Shown here: piece by piece, positions 25,690-34,192 of the stretch
How positions within the stretch are numbered: the stretch's first letter is position 1
Layout: every line of letters begins with the position of its first letter
Assembly: GCA_046541875.1 (NCBI GenBank)
Contig: JBKHCL010000002.1
Location: forward strand, 5,135 to 69,134
Source of the DNA: CAZFPT01 sp046541875
GTDB taxonomy: Bacteria > Planctomycetota > Phycisphaerae > SM23-33
Direction: 5' to 3'
DNA: 64,000 bases
Position numbers and translations under genes: made by a program
The notes under the pieces: generated by a model
What the model was told of the DNA's origin: nothing
The model's input: only the letters and a program-made list of their open reading frames with translations
Databases searched by the model: none

Positions 25690-26802
25690 CTAGGCGAACT
25701 TGTCGTAGAAGCGGCGGTCTTCGATGATGCCCTTGCCATCGAGCACTTCGGCTGCGGCGTCGATCATGCCCGGCGAGCCGCAGAGGTACGCCTCCATCTC
25801 GGCCCCGTCCTTCACGCGGCGGTCGAGCACATCGGTAATCAGCCCGGTCTCGCCGCTCCAGTCGTCCGGCGGGTCCTGGCAGGACAGCGCGGGCACGTAC
25901 TCGAACCACTCCAGTTCGTCGGCCAGGGCGTAGAGTTCCTCGGTGAGGAACATGTCACGCGGGTTGACCGCGCCGAAGAAGTAGGTGCATTTCTTGCGGA
26001 GGTCGTGTTCCTTCATGTGGCGAATCATCGACCAGAACGGGGCCATACCCGATCCGCCGGCGATCCAGACCATTTCGCGATCGGTCTCCTGCAGGCGGAA
26101 ATCGCCGTAGGGGCCCGAGAGGGTCACCTCGTCGCCCTCGGAGACGTGCTCGAACACCCACGTCGTGCAGATGCCCCCGGGCACGAGGCGGATCATCAGT
26201 TCGATGTAGCCGTTGTCCGATGGTTTGGACGAAATCGAGTACGCCCGGTAGACCGGCTCGGGGTTGTCCCCGTAGGCGGGGGCTTCGAGCTGCATGTATT
26301 GGCCGGCGACGAAGTCGATGGTCTCCGGCTCGATCAGCTTGATGCGCAGCTCCTTGATATCGTGCGTCAGGTCGCGGATCTGCTCGACCCGGCCGCGGAA
26401 TTCCTTGATCGAGAACAGCTCCTCGGGGATCTCGATGGCCATGTCGTTGCGGACCTTGACCTGGCAGGAGATCCGGATGTTGTTCTCTTTCTCGGTTTCG
26501 TCCAGGAGAGGGTCTTCGGTGGGTACGACCGGGCCGCCGCCGTCAAGAATCTTGCACTTGCAGTATGCGCAGGTCCCCCGGCCGCCACAGGCGGAGGGAA
26601 TGAACAACCCCTCGCCCTTGAGCGATGCCAGCAGACTTTCGCCGCCCTCGACCTGCAGTTCCTTCTCGCCGTTGTTGATCGAAATCGTGCAGATCCCGTA
26701 GTTGACGAGATACTTCTCGGCCAGCAGCAACAGCGCCGCCAGCACGGTGGACAGTACGCAGGCCGTCAGGGCCGCCAGAAGTACGCCGGTTACCAGGTTC
26801 AT
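25690..26802 (-). CDS. nqrF: Na+-NQR subunit F (NADH-oxidising, 2Fe-2S/FAD)
   Basis: A 370-residue protein. A membrane helix (about 4-28) leads into a 2Fe-2S ferredoxin domain with Cys72, Cys78, Cys81 and Cys113. Then come the FAD domain ('RAYSISSKPSD', near 185) and the NADH domain ('WIAGGSGMAPFWSM' near 268, 'YLCGSPGMID' near 340). It accepts electrons from NADH. RnfB has no such reductase, so NqrF identifies the complex as NQR rather than Rnf. It lies 13 bp after nqrE. Confidence 0.94.
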   Translation of the reverse strand: MNLVTGVLLAALTACVLSTVLAALLLLAEKYLVNYGICTISINNGEKELQVEGGESLLASLKGEGLFIPSACGGRGTCAYCKCKILDGGGPVVPTEDPLLDETEKENNIRISCQVKVRNDMAIEIPEELFSIKEFRGRVEQIRDLTHDIKELRIKLIEPETIDFVAGQYMQLEAPAYGDNPEPVYRAYSISSKPSDNGYIELMIRLVPGGICTTWVFEHVSEGDEVTLSGPYGDFRLQETDREMVWIAGGSGMAPFWSMIRHMKEHDLRKKCTYFFGAVNPRDMFLTEELYALADELEWFEYVPALSCQDPPDDWSGETGLITDVLDRRVKDGAEMEAYLCGSPGMIDAAAEVLDGKGIIEDRRFYDKFA

Positions 26803-26815
26803 CGAGTCGCCTCGC

Positions 26816-27481
26816 TCACAGTTTGATCATTCCCTGGAAGACGGTGAACGCCATGGCCATGATGCCGGTGATAATCAGCGTAATCCCCGGGCCCTCCAGC
26901 GCGGCGGGAATCTTCGCCTTGCTCAGCCGTTGGCGAATGCCCGCCATGATGACGATCGCCATGAACCAGCCCAGTCCGGAACCGAGCCCGAAGACGAAGA
27001 CCTCCGGCAGGCCGTACCCTTTGGAGAGCACGTCGTTGACCATGAACAGGCTGGCCCCGAGGATCGCGCAGTTGACGGTGATCAGCGGCAGGAAGATGCC
27101 CAGCGAGTAGTACAGCGGTGTCGAAATCCGCTCGATGAGCATCTCCATCAGCTGCACGAACGCGGCGATGACCACGATGAACAGGATCAGCTTGAGGCTC
27201 TCCGCCGGGACGCCATAGGGTTCGAGCGGCTGAAGCACATACACGTACAACAGGTAGTTCAGCACGCAGGTGCACGTCGTGACGAACAGCACCGCCAGCC
27301 CCATTCCCACCGACGCCTTGAGCTGTCGGCTGATCGAGAGGAACGGGCACATTCCCAGAAACCGCGTCAGCAGGATGTTGTTGGTCAGCGAGGCGGAAAC
27401 CAGGATGAGCACCATTCCCGCGGTGAAGCCCACATCGGGCGTGGCGCCCTGGGCCTGCATCTGGGCGAGCAGGGGGGTCAT
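26816..27481 (-). CDS. nqrE: Na+-NQR subunit E
   Basis: A 221-residue polytopic protein of the NqrE/RnfA family with six membrane helices. Characteristic motifs are 'SLTNNILLTRFLGMCPFL' (about 31-48) and 'NCAILGASLFM' near 140, each with the Cys that binds the membrane iron centre shared with NqrD. The N-terminal 20 residues are an extra extension. Its start overlaps the nqrD stop by 4 bases. Confidence 0.93.
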   Translation of the reverse strand: MTPLLAQMQAQGATPDVGFTAGMVLILVSASLTNNILLTRFLGMCPFLSISRQLKASVGMGLAVLFVTTCTCVLNYLLYVYVLQPLEPYGVPAESLKLILFIVVIAAFVQLMEMLIERISTPLYYSLGIFLPLITVNCAILGASLFMVNDVLSKGYGLPEVFVFGLGSGLGWFMAIVIMAGIRQRLSKAKIPAALEGPGITLIITGIMAMAFTVFQGMIKL

Positions 27482-28158
27482 GCGGCACCTCCTTCAGCGG
27501 CTGCTTCGCGTTTGAGGGAATACCACCGGGCCACCCAAACGGCGATCGCCAGCAGGAAAAACGCTCCGGGGGGCATGACCATGATCGTCCAATGTCGCCA
27601 CGCCGTCTCGTGCACGCCCGGCTGGTACGCCCGGAGGAAGTCGAAGGTGATCTGCCACGACGTGCCCTTCAGCAGCGTTCCGAACCCGAGGACCTCGCGG
27701 ACGATCGCGATGCTCATGAGCACCAGGCTGTAGCCCAGCCCGGCCCCGAGCCCGTCGGTGAGGGCGGGGAGGGGTTTGTTCTTGTTGGCGAACGCTTCCA
27801 GCCGACCCAGGACGATGCAGTTGGTGATGATCAGCCCGACGTAGGCGGCGATGTCCTTGTGGGTATCGAAGAAGAACACCCGGAAGACGATGTCCACCAC
27901 GATGACGAAGACGGCGATGATGAGCACCTGCACCATGATGCGGACGCGGTTGGGCGTGAAGTTTCGCAGCAGGCTGACGGTGAGCGAGGACATCGTCGTC
28001 GCCCAGATGAGCCCGACGCACATCAGCGCGGTGTTGAACACGAGGTTCGTCACCGCCAGGGCCGAGCAGATGCCCAGCACCTGCCGGAAGATGGGGTTCT
28101 CCGCCCAGAACTGGGTCTCCAGCGCCTCTCGGGCGGTGAGTGTATCCTGCGGGGGCAT
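27478..28158 (-). CDS. nqrD: Na+-NQR subunit D
   Basis: A 226-residue protein of the NqrD/RnfE family, six membrane helices, with 'FRQVLGICSALAVTN' near 24 and 'GLIITNCIVLGRLEAFA' near 107, which hold the conserved Cys of the NqrD/E iron site. It pairs with NqrE in a pseudo-symmetric membrane core. It overlaps nqrC by one base (TAATG) and nqrE by four, so the block is translated as a coupled unit. Confidence 0.93.
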   Translation of the reverse strand: MPPQDTLTAREALETQFWAENPIFRQVLGICSALAVTNLVFNTALMCVGLIWATTMSSLTVSLLRNFTPNRVRIMVQVLIIAVFVIVVDIVFRVFFFDTHKDIAAYVGLIITNCIVLGRLEAFANKNKPLPALTDGLGAGLGYSLVLMSIAIVREVLGFGTLLKGTSWQITFDFLRAYQPGVHETAWRHWTIMVMPPGAFFLLAIAVWVARWYSLKREAAAEGGAA

Positions 28159-28922
28159 TACACGCCTCCTTCCACGTCAGGAGCGTTGGCGTCGGGCGAC
28201 GATGCGCTCTTGAGCAGGCCTTTGGCCCGGGCGGCCCGGCGGAACTGCTCGATGCGGGTATTCACGAACGCCTCGACGGCGGTGCTGGTTCCGGTGGCGC
28301 CGGTGATGGCGTCCACGTGCCTGCCGTAGGCCGATTCGCCTTCATCCGGGCTGGACTTGGTGATGTAGATGATCTGGTCGGCCTCGGTGGGCGGTGAGAT
28401 ATCCAACCCCTCGAACTGCTCGGCGAAGGTCTCCTCGGTGATGCGTCCGCCCAGCCCGGGCGTTTCCTGGTGGGCCAGGAACACCGCGCCCAGCGACTTG
28501 TTCATGTCCGGGGCGACTGCGAGGATCCCGTCGATCCGCGCCCAGAAGCCGATCCCCCAGATGGGCATCGCGTAGCCGATGAGCTTGCCGCCCGCGTCGG
28601 GGTCGGTGTCGTAGGCCTGGTACGTCTGCAGCCGGGGGTCGGTGGGGTGGTTGAAGTTCACGCCGGATTCCGGGTCGATCAGGTCTCCCTCGACCTTGCG
28701 AATGTGGGTGTTGTAGAGCTCCTCGATGCGGGCATCGGACGGTTCGGGCGTCTCGGCCAGTTCGAAAACGCTCACCAGCGCACTCATCCGCGCCAGTTGC
28801 TCGTTGCGTTTGACGATATGCTGCGTCGAGGCGTGCAGCGTCATGATGGCCGCGGTGAACAGCGCGGAAACGACGGCGGCGTAGAGGATGACGTAGGTGG
28901 GATTCTTGGTATTCAGTTTCAT
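28158..28922 (-). CDS. nqrC: Na+-NQR subunit C (covalent FMN)
   Basis: A 254-residue protein with one N-terminal membrane helix (about 10-28) and a periplasmic FMN-binding domain. The flavinylation motif 'DAITGATGTS' places FMN on Thr210, as in NqrC and RnfG, where ApbE adds it through a phosphoester bond. The protein ends with a 'SPDANAPD' run. It overlaps nqrB by 4 bases. Confidence 0.93.
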   Translation of the reverse strand: MKLNTKNPTYVILYAAVVSALFTAAIMTLHASTQHIVKRNEQLARMSALVSVFELAETPEPSDARIEELYNTHIRKVEGDLIDPESGVNFNHPTDPRLQTYQAYDTDPDAGGKLIGYAMPIWGIGFWARIDGILAVAPDMNKSLGAVFLAHQETPGLGGRITEETFAEQFEGLDISPPTEADQIIYITKSSPDEGESAYGRHVDAITGATGTSTAVEAFVNTRIEQFRRAARAKGLLKSASSPDANAPDVEGGV

Positions 28923-30055
28923 TGGTCACCCTTCCCGGCGGCGGCCCGGGCTTTTCGCCGGTCCTCCCAGGAGCCCACGCCCAGTTCGATCAGCGGGGCG
29001 AGCATGTTGCCCAGCAGGATGCTGAACGTCGCGGCGGCGATGAACGGGCCCTTCCAGCGGAGGAAGACCAGCAGGAAGCCGATGACGAACGCGTAGATCA
29101 GCCGGGCCGAGTTCTTTCGCGGCGCGGAGACCGGTTCGGTCACCATGAAGACCATCGCGTACAGCGTGGTCCCGCTGAGCACCTGCCACGCCAGCGGGGG
29201 CACCTGTCCGACGTCGGTGTACCCCAGTCCCTGGCGGAACAGCAAACTGGCGGCCGTCACGCCGATGAGCCCGCCGAGCATGAGTCGCCAACTGGCGGTT
29301 TTCGTCACCAGCAGGTAAATCGCACACAGCAGGATGATCACGCCGCACCCCTCTCCGATACTGCCGGCCGCGAGGATCTCTTCGCTGCCGCTGGGCGTCT
29401 GGAAGATCCCGCCGATGGTCCCCCACGCCATGTCCCACAGCGTGGCGCCCTGGCCGTTGTTGACGATGGCTTCGCTGCCGTACTTGGTGCCCACGAACAT
29501 GGGGCTGGCCTGGGTGACCGCGTCGGCGACGGTCTCGCCGCCGGCCTGGAGATACTCGGGCAACTGCTTGAGCGACTTGAACGACCAGTGTGCGAACCCG
29601 CCGGGAAAGCCCTGGAACGCGGGCACGAACCGCCCGGTGAGGTCCTGCGGGAAGCAGATGTACACGAACGCGCGTCCGACGATGGCGGGGTTTACCCAGT
29701 TTCGCCCGAACCCGCCGTAGACTTCCTTGCCGAACAGGACCGCGACAGCCGCCCCCACACCTGCCACCCACAGCGGTGTGGTGGCCGGCAGCGAGAGCGA
29801 ATACAGCAGAATCGTCACGAACAGGGCGGTGGACACGGGTTGACCGCGATGTTGCGCGGAGACGTACTCCACCGCGAAGCCCACCAGCAGGCAGAACGCC
29901 ACGATCGCCGCCACGACCCACCCGAAGAAGTAGATCCCGGTGAGCATCACGGGGATCAGGGCGTAGATCATGCGCAGCATCTGGGGCTGCTTCATGAGAA
30001 GCTTTTTGGGTTTCTTCTTTTTGGCGGCGGATCCGCCGGATGCTTGTGCGCTCAT
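28919..30055 (-). CDS. nqrB: Na+-NQR subunit B (variant FMN site)
   Basis: A 378-residue polytopic protein of the NqrB/RnfD family with ten or so membrane helices after a Lys-rich cytoplasmic start. Family landmarks include 'GGFGRNWVNPAIVGRAF' (about 114-130) and the late 'SIGEGCGVIILL' and 'ASWRLMLGGLIGVTAASLLF' segments. The FMN-attachment motif normally reads D-x-x-S/T-G-A-T; here the matching place is 'DAVTQASP' (178-185), with Gln for Gly and Ser184 for the acceptor Thr. This is the first nqr gene in the cluster, 97 bp after fprA; nqrA is absent. Confidence 0.9.
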   Translation of the reverse strand: MSAQASGGSAAKKKKPKKLLMKQPQMLRMIYALIPVMLTGIYFFGWVVAAIVAFCLLVGFAVEYVSAQHRGQPVSTALFVTILLYSLSLPATTPLWVAGVGAAVAVLFGKEVYGGFGRNWVNPAIVGRAFVYICFPQDLTGRFVPAFQGFPGGFAHWSFKSLKQLPEYLQAGGETVADAVTQASPMFVGTKYGSEAIVNNGQGATLWDMAWGTIGGIFQTPSGSEEILAAGSIGEGCGVIILLCAIYLLVTKTASWRLMLGGLIGVTAASLLFRQGLGYTDVGQVPPLAWQVLSGTTLYAMVFMVTEPVSAPRKNSARLIYAFVIGFLLVFLRWKGPFIAAATFSILLGNMLAPLIELGVGSWEDRRKARAAAGKGDQ

Positions 30056-30152
30056 GCGGTCTCGTTTGTCCCAAGGCGTGTCGTTGCAGTGCGTCCATCA
30101 GCCATCAAGGCGGGCATCCCCTCGCCCGTGTGGATCCGTGGCGGACGGGCCG

Positions 30153-31370
30153 TTACTTCACTTCGGCGAGTTGGGCGTGCAATCTTTCGCCGATTGTCTT
30201 TCCCAGCTCCCGGCAGGAGGCCAATTCTTCGTTGGTGGGCACATATCGGCAGCGGACCGGGTCGGCCACCACGTCCACGTCCATCTCTTCCAGCAGGGCG
30301 GTGAGGAGCTTGGGCGCTTCGCCGCTCCAGCCGAACGACCCGAAAGCGGCGCCGATGAGGTTCTTCGGCTTGAGCCCTTTGAGATAGGTCATGCAGTCGG
30401 CCAGCGTGGGGAAGATGTTGTTGTTCAATGTGGGCGAGCCAACGATCAGCGCGCCGGCTTCGAGAACCTCGGTCGCCACGTCGCTTCGGTGTGATCCGTT
30501 GAGGGGCATCAGGCGAACGGCGATGTCCTTCTCGCCCAGCCCCTCTGCCACCAGGCGGGCCATCTTCGCGGTGCTCTGCCACATCGTGTCGTAGACGATG
30601 ACGGCCTTGTCGGTCTTCTCCTGGGCACTCCAGCGGGCGTAGCTGTCCAGGACGTAATCGATGTCCGAGGCGTTGCGGTAGATCGGGCCATGGTCGGGAG
30701 CGACGATCTCGATCTGTTCGCGCAGGGGCCCGAGCTTGTCCAACGCCTTGGAAATGAACGGCGCCAGGTGCATCAGGATGTTCGCGTAGTACTTGGTCAA
30801 CTCGTACTGCAGCACGGACGATTCGATCTGGTCGGCGAACCGCTCATTGCCGGCCAGGTGCATCCCGAAGGCGTCCTGGCTGAACAGGAGCTTGTCCTCC
30901 TTCAGGAAGCTGACCATGCTGTCGGGCCAGTGGCACATGCGGGTTTCGTAGAACGCCAGGTGCACGCCGCCCAGGTCGATCTCCTGCCCGTCTTCGACCA
31001 CGGTGACGTCCTCGATGATGTGATGCTCCGAGAGCGCGCGGGCGCCCTGCCTCGAGGCGTAAACCGTCGAGACGCCCAACTCCCCAGCCAGTTCGCCCAC
31101 CAGTCCGCTGTGGTCCATCTCGGAGTGGTTGGATACAATCACATCGATTTCGCCGGGATCGGCGACCGAGGCGATGCGCTCGAGCATCTCGCTCTTGAAG
31201 GGTGCCTTGACCGTGTCGATCAGTGTGAGCTTGTCCGCTTTGACGAGAAACGCGTTGTACGTGCTGCCACGGCTGGTCGCATAGCCGTGGAAGTCCCGCA
31301 ATGCCCAGTCGATCGCGCCGACCCACCAGACGTGCTCACTGACCTTTATCGCTTTGTACGTCTCAGCCAT
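30153..31370 (-). CDS. fprA: Flavodiiron protein (A-type flavoprotein, O2/NO reductase)
   Basis: A 405-residue two-domain protein. The N-terminal metallo-beta-lactamase-like domain holds the diiron ligands, including 'NHSEMDHSG' near residue 82 and 'CHWPDSM' near 148. The C-terminal flavodoxin domain (about 255-400) has 'VIVYDTMWQSTAKMA' and 'FGSFGWSGEAPK'. Enzymes of this type reduce O2 to water or NO to N2O, with electrons from rubredoxin; a rubredoxin ends this cluster. It is 57 bp after the ferritin-like gene and 97 bp before nqrB. Confidence 0.94.
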   Translation of the reverse strand: MAETYKAIKVSEHVWWVGAIDWALRDFHGYATSRGSTYNAFLVKADKLTLIDTVKAPFKSEMLERIASVADPGEIDVIVSNHSEMDHSGLVGELAGELGVSTVYASRQGARALSEHHIIEDVTVVEDGQEIDLGGVHLAFYETRMCHWPDSMVSFLKEDKLLFSQDAFGMHLAGNERFADQIESSVLQYELTKYYANILMHLAPFISKALDKLGPLREQIEIVAPDHGPIYRNASDIDYVLDSYARWSAQEKTDKAVIVYDTMWQSTAKMARLVAEGLGEKDIAVRLMPLNGSHRSDVATEVLEAGALIVGSPTLNNNIFPTLADCMTYLKGLKPKNLIGAAFGSFGWSGEAPKLLTALLEEMDVDVVADPVRCRYVPTNEELASCRELGKTIGERLHAQLAEVK

Positions 31371-31427
31371 CCGCTTGGTCCTCGCTGTCGGCCGACCCGG
31401 CCCATGACCGATCGGCTCGACGGGTTG

Positions 31428-31946
31428 TCACTTCTCTTCATCGCGCAACTGCATCAGGAGGTTCTTGAGGCTCGTTGCGTGCCCCATCTCCTGGTGGATG
31501 ATGTCGTCGATTTTCGCTCGCTGGTCGGCGTTGGGCACGTATTCCTTGAGCCCGACGTAGAAGAGGATCGAGTCGCTCTCCATCTCGACGGCCCTGGCGA
31601 TCACGTCGGTCAGGCGCTCCTGGCCGGTCCACGTTTTGGCGGGTCCGCCGGCCGGGTCGAACAGGCGATCGCTCGCCAGCATTTCCAGGTAGCTGCGGAC
31701 GGACTCGTCGGGCTGGGCCGCCTGGTCGCCCTCGGCGGCTGCGCTTTGGCGGGCCAGCCAGTTCTCCTTCATCGCGGAGAACACCTGGAGATGATCCTCT
31801 TCCATCACCGCCAGCTGGCGGAGAAACTGCTCAGCCTTGGGGTCGCTCGCCAACTCCGCTGAGCGACGATAGAACTCCACACCATTGCTCTCCACCTGGC
31901 AGGCCAGGTCCAGCAGGTCCGCAGCGCTCATCTCATTGACAGCCAT
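31428..31946 (-). CDS. Ferritin-like diiron protein (rubrerythrin domain only)
   Basis: A 172-residue four-helix protein. Helices carry a Glu in 'VESNGVEFYRRSAE', an ExxH in 'MEEDHLQVF', a Glu in 'AVEMESDSILFY' and an ExxH in 'HQEMGHATSL', the ferritin-like diiron set. It lacks a rubredoxin domain, unlike the full rubrerythrin encoded further upstream. A role in peroxide reduction or iron handling is likely. It starts 6 bp after the ferritin gene, so they are co-translated. Confidence 0.84.
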   Translation of the reverse strand: MAVNEMSAADLLDLACQVESNGVEFYRRSAELASDPKAEQFLRQLAVMEEDHLQVFSAMKENWLARQSAAAEGDQAAQPDESVRSYLEMLASDRLFDPAGGPAKTWTGQERLTDVIARAVEMESDSILFYVGLKEYVPNADQRAKIDDIIHQEMGHATSLKNLLMQLRDEEK

Positions 31947-31952
31947 CCGTGG

Positions 31953-32474
31953 TTACTCTCCTTCGCCTTCAGCCGGCGGCGGGGTGAAGCTTCGCTGTCC
32001 CAGCTCACGATCGATCATGAACAGCGCGCCGGGCGCTTCCTTGCTGAGCTTGAGCTGCTGGACGATCTGGTCCACGGAGGCCTCTTCCTCGACCTGTTCG
32101 TCGGTGAACCACTGCAACATCGACTCGCAGGCGTAGTCCTTCTGCTCGCGGGCGAGGGTCACCAGGTCGTCGATCCGCTGGCTGATGTACTGCTCGTGCT
32201 TGTAGGCAGCCTCGAAGGCGGCCAGCGGCGAGTCCCACTCGGTCTGAGGCGCCTCGATGGCGGTGAGCTTCACGGTCCCACCACGCTCGTTGATGTGGTG
32301 GAAGAACTTCATCGCGTGGACCATCTCCTCCTGGGCCTGGGCACGCATCCACGCAGCCGCCCCGGAGAGATTCATCGTCTCAAACCACGCCGACATGCTC
32401 CAGTACAGGTAGGCCGAGAACGTCTCAGCGTTGATCTGCTCATTGAATGCCTTCTCAATCGGCTCCTTCATCAT
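31953..32474 (-). CDS. ftn: Non-haem ferritin
   Basis: A 173-residue ferritin with the ferroxidase residues in 'NEQINAETFSAYLYW' near 10 and 'EEMVHAMKFFHHINERGG' near 50, and the typical long second half ending 'GALFMIDRELGQRSF'. It stores iron as a mineral core and so limits Fenton chemistry. I chose the start at 32474, since an AAAGGG box stands about 8 bases upstream; the frame is open further upstream without support. It is 28 bp after the desulfoferrodoxin gene. Confidence 0.93.
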   Translation of the reverse strand: MMKEPIEKAFNEQINAETFSAYLYWSMSAWFETMNLSGAAAWMRAQAQEEMVHAMKFFHHINERGGTVKLTAIEAPQTEWDSPLAAFEAAYKHEQYISQRIDDLVTLAREQKDYACESMLQWFTDEQVEEEASVDQIVQQLKLSKEAPGALFMIDRELGQRSFTPPPAEGEGE

Positions 32475-32502
32475 CGTTTTGATCCCTTTCAGGTCTGTTA
32501 AT

Positions 32503-32880
32503 TCAGCTTTTCCACAGGCCATGCACGTTGCACAGCTCCCGGGCGGACAGCTCGCCGTCCACAGCCGGGAACGTAGCAGCCGGCTCGTCGTCCGGCGTCA
32601 GACGCTTGTACATTACAACGTCGCCGGCCGTCAGTTCGATCCACTGGATGAAGTGCTTGTCCTCCATCGGATGGGCGGTTTCCTTGCCCACGCGGACCTC
32701 CACCCCCTCGGCCGTTCGCTCGATGTACGGAACGTGCTTCTCGTTGGAGGCGTCCTCGGTCTTCGCTTCCAGCAGCGTCATCGGTTGGCCGCAACAGACC
32801 GGCTCGCCGGCGCCGCCTTCGATCGCCTCGACGACGATCCCGCAGACTTCACACTTGTAGACTTCCTTCGGTTTGGTCAT
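32503..32880 (-). CDS. dfx: Desulfoferrodoxin (superoxide reductase)
   Basis: A 125-residue protein. The N-terminal desulforedoxin knot has Cys10, Cys13, Cys29 and Cys30 ('CEVC' and 'VCCGQPM'). The C-terminal neelaredoxin domain has the iron ligands in 'EKHVPYIE', 'AHPMEDKHFIQWIEL' and 'ELCNVHGLWKS'. It reduces superoxide to peroxide with electrons from rubredoxin, which then goes to Tpx and rubrerythrin encoded beside it. The short ATG start at 32880 gives the family's exact N terminus. Confidence 0.95.
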   Translation of the reverse strand: MTKPKEVYKCEVCGIVVEAIEGGAGEPVCCGQPMTLLEAKTEDASNEKHVPYIERTAEGVEVRVGKETAHPMEDKHFIQWIELTAGDVVMYKRLTPDDEPAATFPAVDGELSARELCNVHGLWKS

Positions 32881-32906
32881 GGGTCCTTCCCGGTCGGGTC
32901 CGGCTG

Positions 32907-33431
32907 TCAGCTCTGCTCGGTTGCCTGCCTGACGGCCGCCAGGGCAGCGTCGTAGTTCGGCTCGTCGGTCATCTCTTCCACCAACTCCTTGTAGACGACC
33001 CTGCCGCCGGTGTCCACCACCAGCACCGCACGCGCAAGAAGTCGCAACTCCTTGATCAACAACCCGTACTTCGTGGCGAAGTCCGCGTCGCGATGGTCCG
33101 AGAGCGTCACGATCCTGTCGGCGTCCTGCCGGCCGCACCATCGCGCCTGGGCAAAGGGCAGGTCCATCGAGAGGGTGAGAATCACGACGTTGTCGCTCAA
33201 CTCCCCGGCGGCGTCATTGAACTTTTTGGTCTGCGTGGAGCAGACGCTCGTATCCAGCGAGGGCACCGATGAGAGGACAATCACCTTGCCCGACCAGTCG
33301 GACAGAGACTTCTCCGAGAGATCGTTGGCAATCGCCGTGAAGTCCACCGCCTGATCGCCCACGCTGACGTCCTGCCCGATCAGTGTCAGCGGGTCGCCCT
33401 TGAATGTAATTGCGCCTTCCTGTTCAGCCAT
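32907..33431 (-). CDS. tpx: Thiol peroxidase Tpx
   Basis: A 174-residue atypical 2-Cys peroxiredoxin. The peroxidatic Cys is in 'SVPSLDTSVCSTQTKKFN' near 60 and the resolving Cys in 'LPFAQARWCGRQ' near 95, the classical Tpx spacing. It reduces hydrogen and lipid peroxides with thioredoxin. ATG 33431 follows an AAGGAG box and gives the usual N terminus 'MAEQEGAITFKGDPLTL'. The thioredoxin-like membrane protein at 34800-35345 is a possible but unproven partner. Confidence 0.94.
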   Translation of the reverse strand: MAEQEGAITFKGDPLTLIGQDVSVGDQAVDFTAIANDLSEKSLSDWSGKVIVLSSVPSLDTSVCSTQTKKFNDAAGELSDNVVILTLSMDLPFAQARWCGRQDADRIVTLSDHRDADFATKYGLLIKELRLLARAVLVVDTGGRVVYKELVEEMTDEPNYDAALAAVRQATEQS

Positions 33432-33550
33432 CGTCGTCACTCCTTGTGCTGTGCATGGGTTGCGGTGCAACCGGCCGCCGGAGAGAACCCTCCCCGGCGG
33501 CGTCGGCACCTTGATTCATCCTATGCACCTGCCGCGTACAATTGACCGAT

Positions 33551-34102
33551 TCAGGCGGCGAAAGCGATGTACTTCGCGCCGTCGGCGCTGCAGATGGGAC
33601 ACTTGTCCGGGGCGTCGCCTTCCAGCGTGTGGCCGCAAACCGGGCAAATCTGTACCGTCCCCAGCGCCAGGTCTTCGCCGTTGTCGACGGCCGTCTTGGC
33701 GTCGTGGAACATCTTCGCGTGAATCTTCTCGGCCGAGATCGCGTAATGCATGCTGCGCTGGGCGCCGCTTTCGTCCTGCATCTCCGCCACCGCCAGATAG
33801 GCCGGGTACATCTCATTGATCTCGAATTCCTCGCCGCCGATGGCGCCGGAGAGGTTCTCGGAGGTGCTCGCCAGCCCGAACCCCGCCATCGAGGTCACCG
33901 GGTGGTCGCCCCCGACATCTTTCATCGCGCGGAAATGCCCCGTCGCGTGGGCCTGCTCGGCCCGGGAAATCGCCCGGAACAACCGGGCGACGTTCGGAAA
34001 TCCGTCCTTCTCGGCCTTGTCGCCCCAGATCATGTAGCGCATATGGGCCTGGGATTCGCCCCCAAAAGCACTGCGAAGGTTCTCAGCGGTCATGTCATGC
34101 AT
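33551..34102 (-). CDS. rbr: Rubrerythrin
   Basis: A 183-residue protein with an N-terminal ferritin-like diiron domain (about 1-140, including 'GGESQAHMRYMIWGDKAE' and 'AEQAHATGHF') and a C-terminal rubredoxin domain ('CPVCGHTLEGDAPDKCPIC', near 150). It is a peroxidase in anaerobes, fed by rubredoxin. It is the second gene of the cluster, 90 bp after perR. That gap contains a palindromic repeat at 34172-34191. Confidence 0.95.
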   Translation of the reverse strand: MHDMTAENLRSAFGGESQAHMRYMIWGDKAEKDGFPNVARLFRAISRAEQAHATGHFRAMKDVGGDHPVTSMAGFGLASTSENLSGAIGGEEFEINEMYPAYLAVAEMQDESGAQRSMHYAISAEKIHAKMFHDAKTAVDNGEDLALGTVQICPVCGHTLEGDAPDKCPICSADGAKYIAFAA

Positions 34103-34192
34103 GTGTTGCTCCTCTCTGTGGAAATAGCCCTTGCGGGCATCCTCGATACCAACTGGTTCCGTGAAATCATCCCCGGGCAGAATGCCCGGCAG

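Noticed and set aside
25150..26826. Long + strand frame opposite nqrF and the hypothetical gene
   Set aside because: Covers several well-identified - strand genes and has no recognisable motif or ribosome site.
28158..30055. Rnf complex
   Set aside because: RnfB and RnfC are absent and the last subunit is an NqrF with FAD/NADH domains.
28922..30304. 460-codon + strand frame opposite nqrB
   Set aside because: Composition of a shadow frame; nqrB on the other strand has full family motifs.
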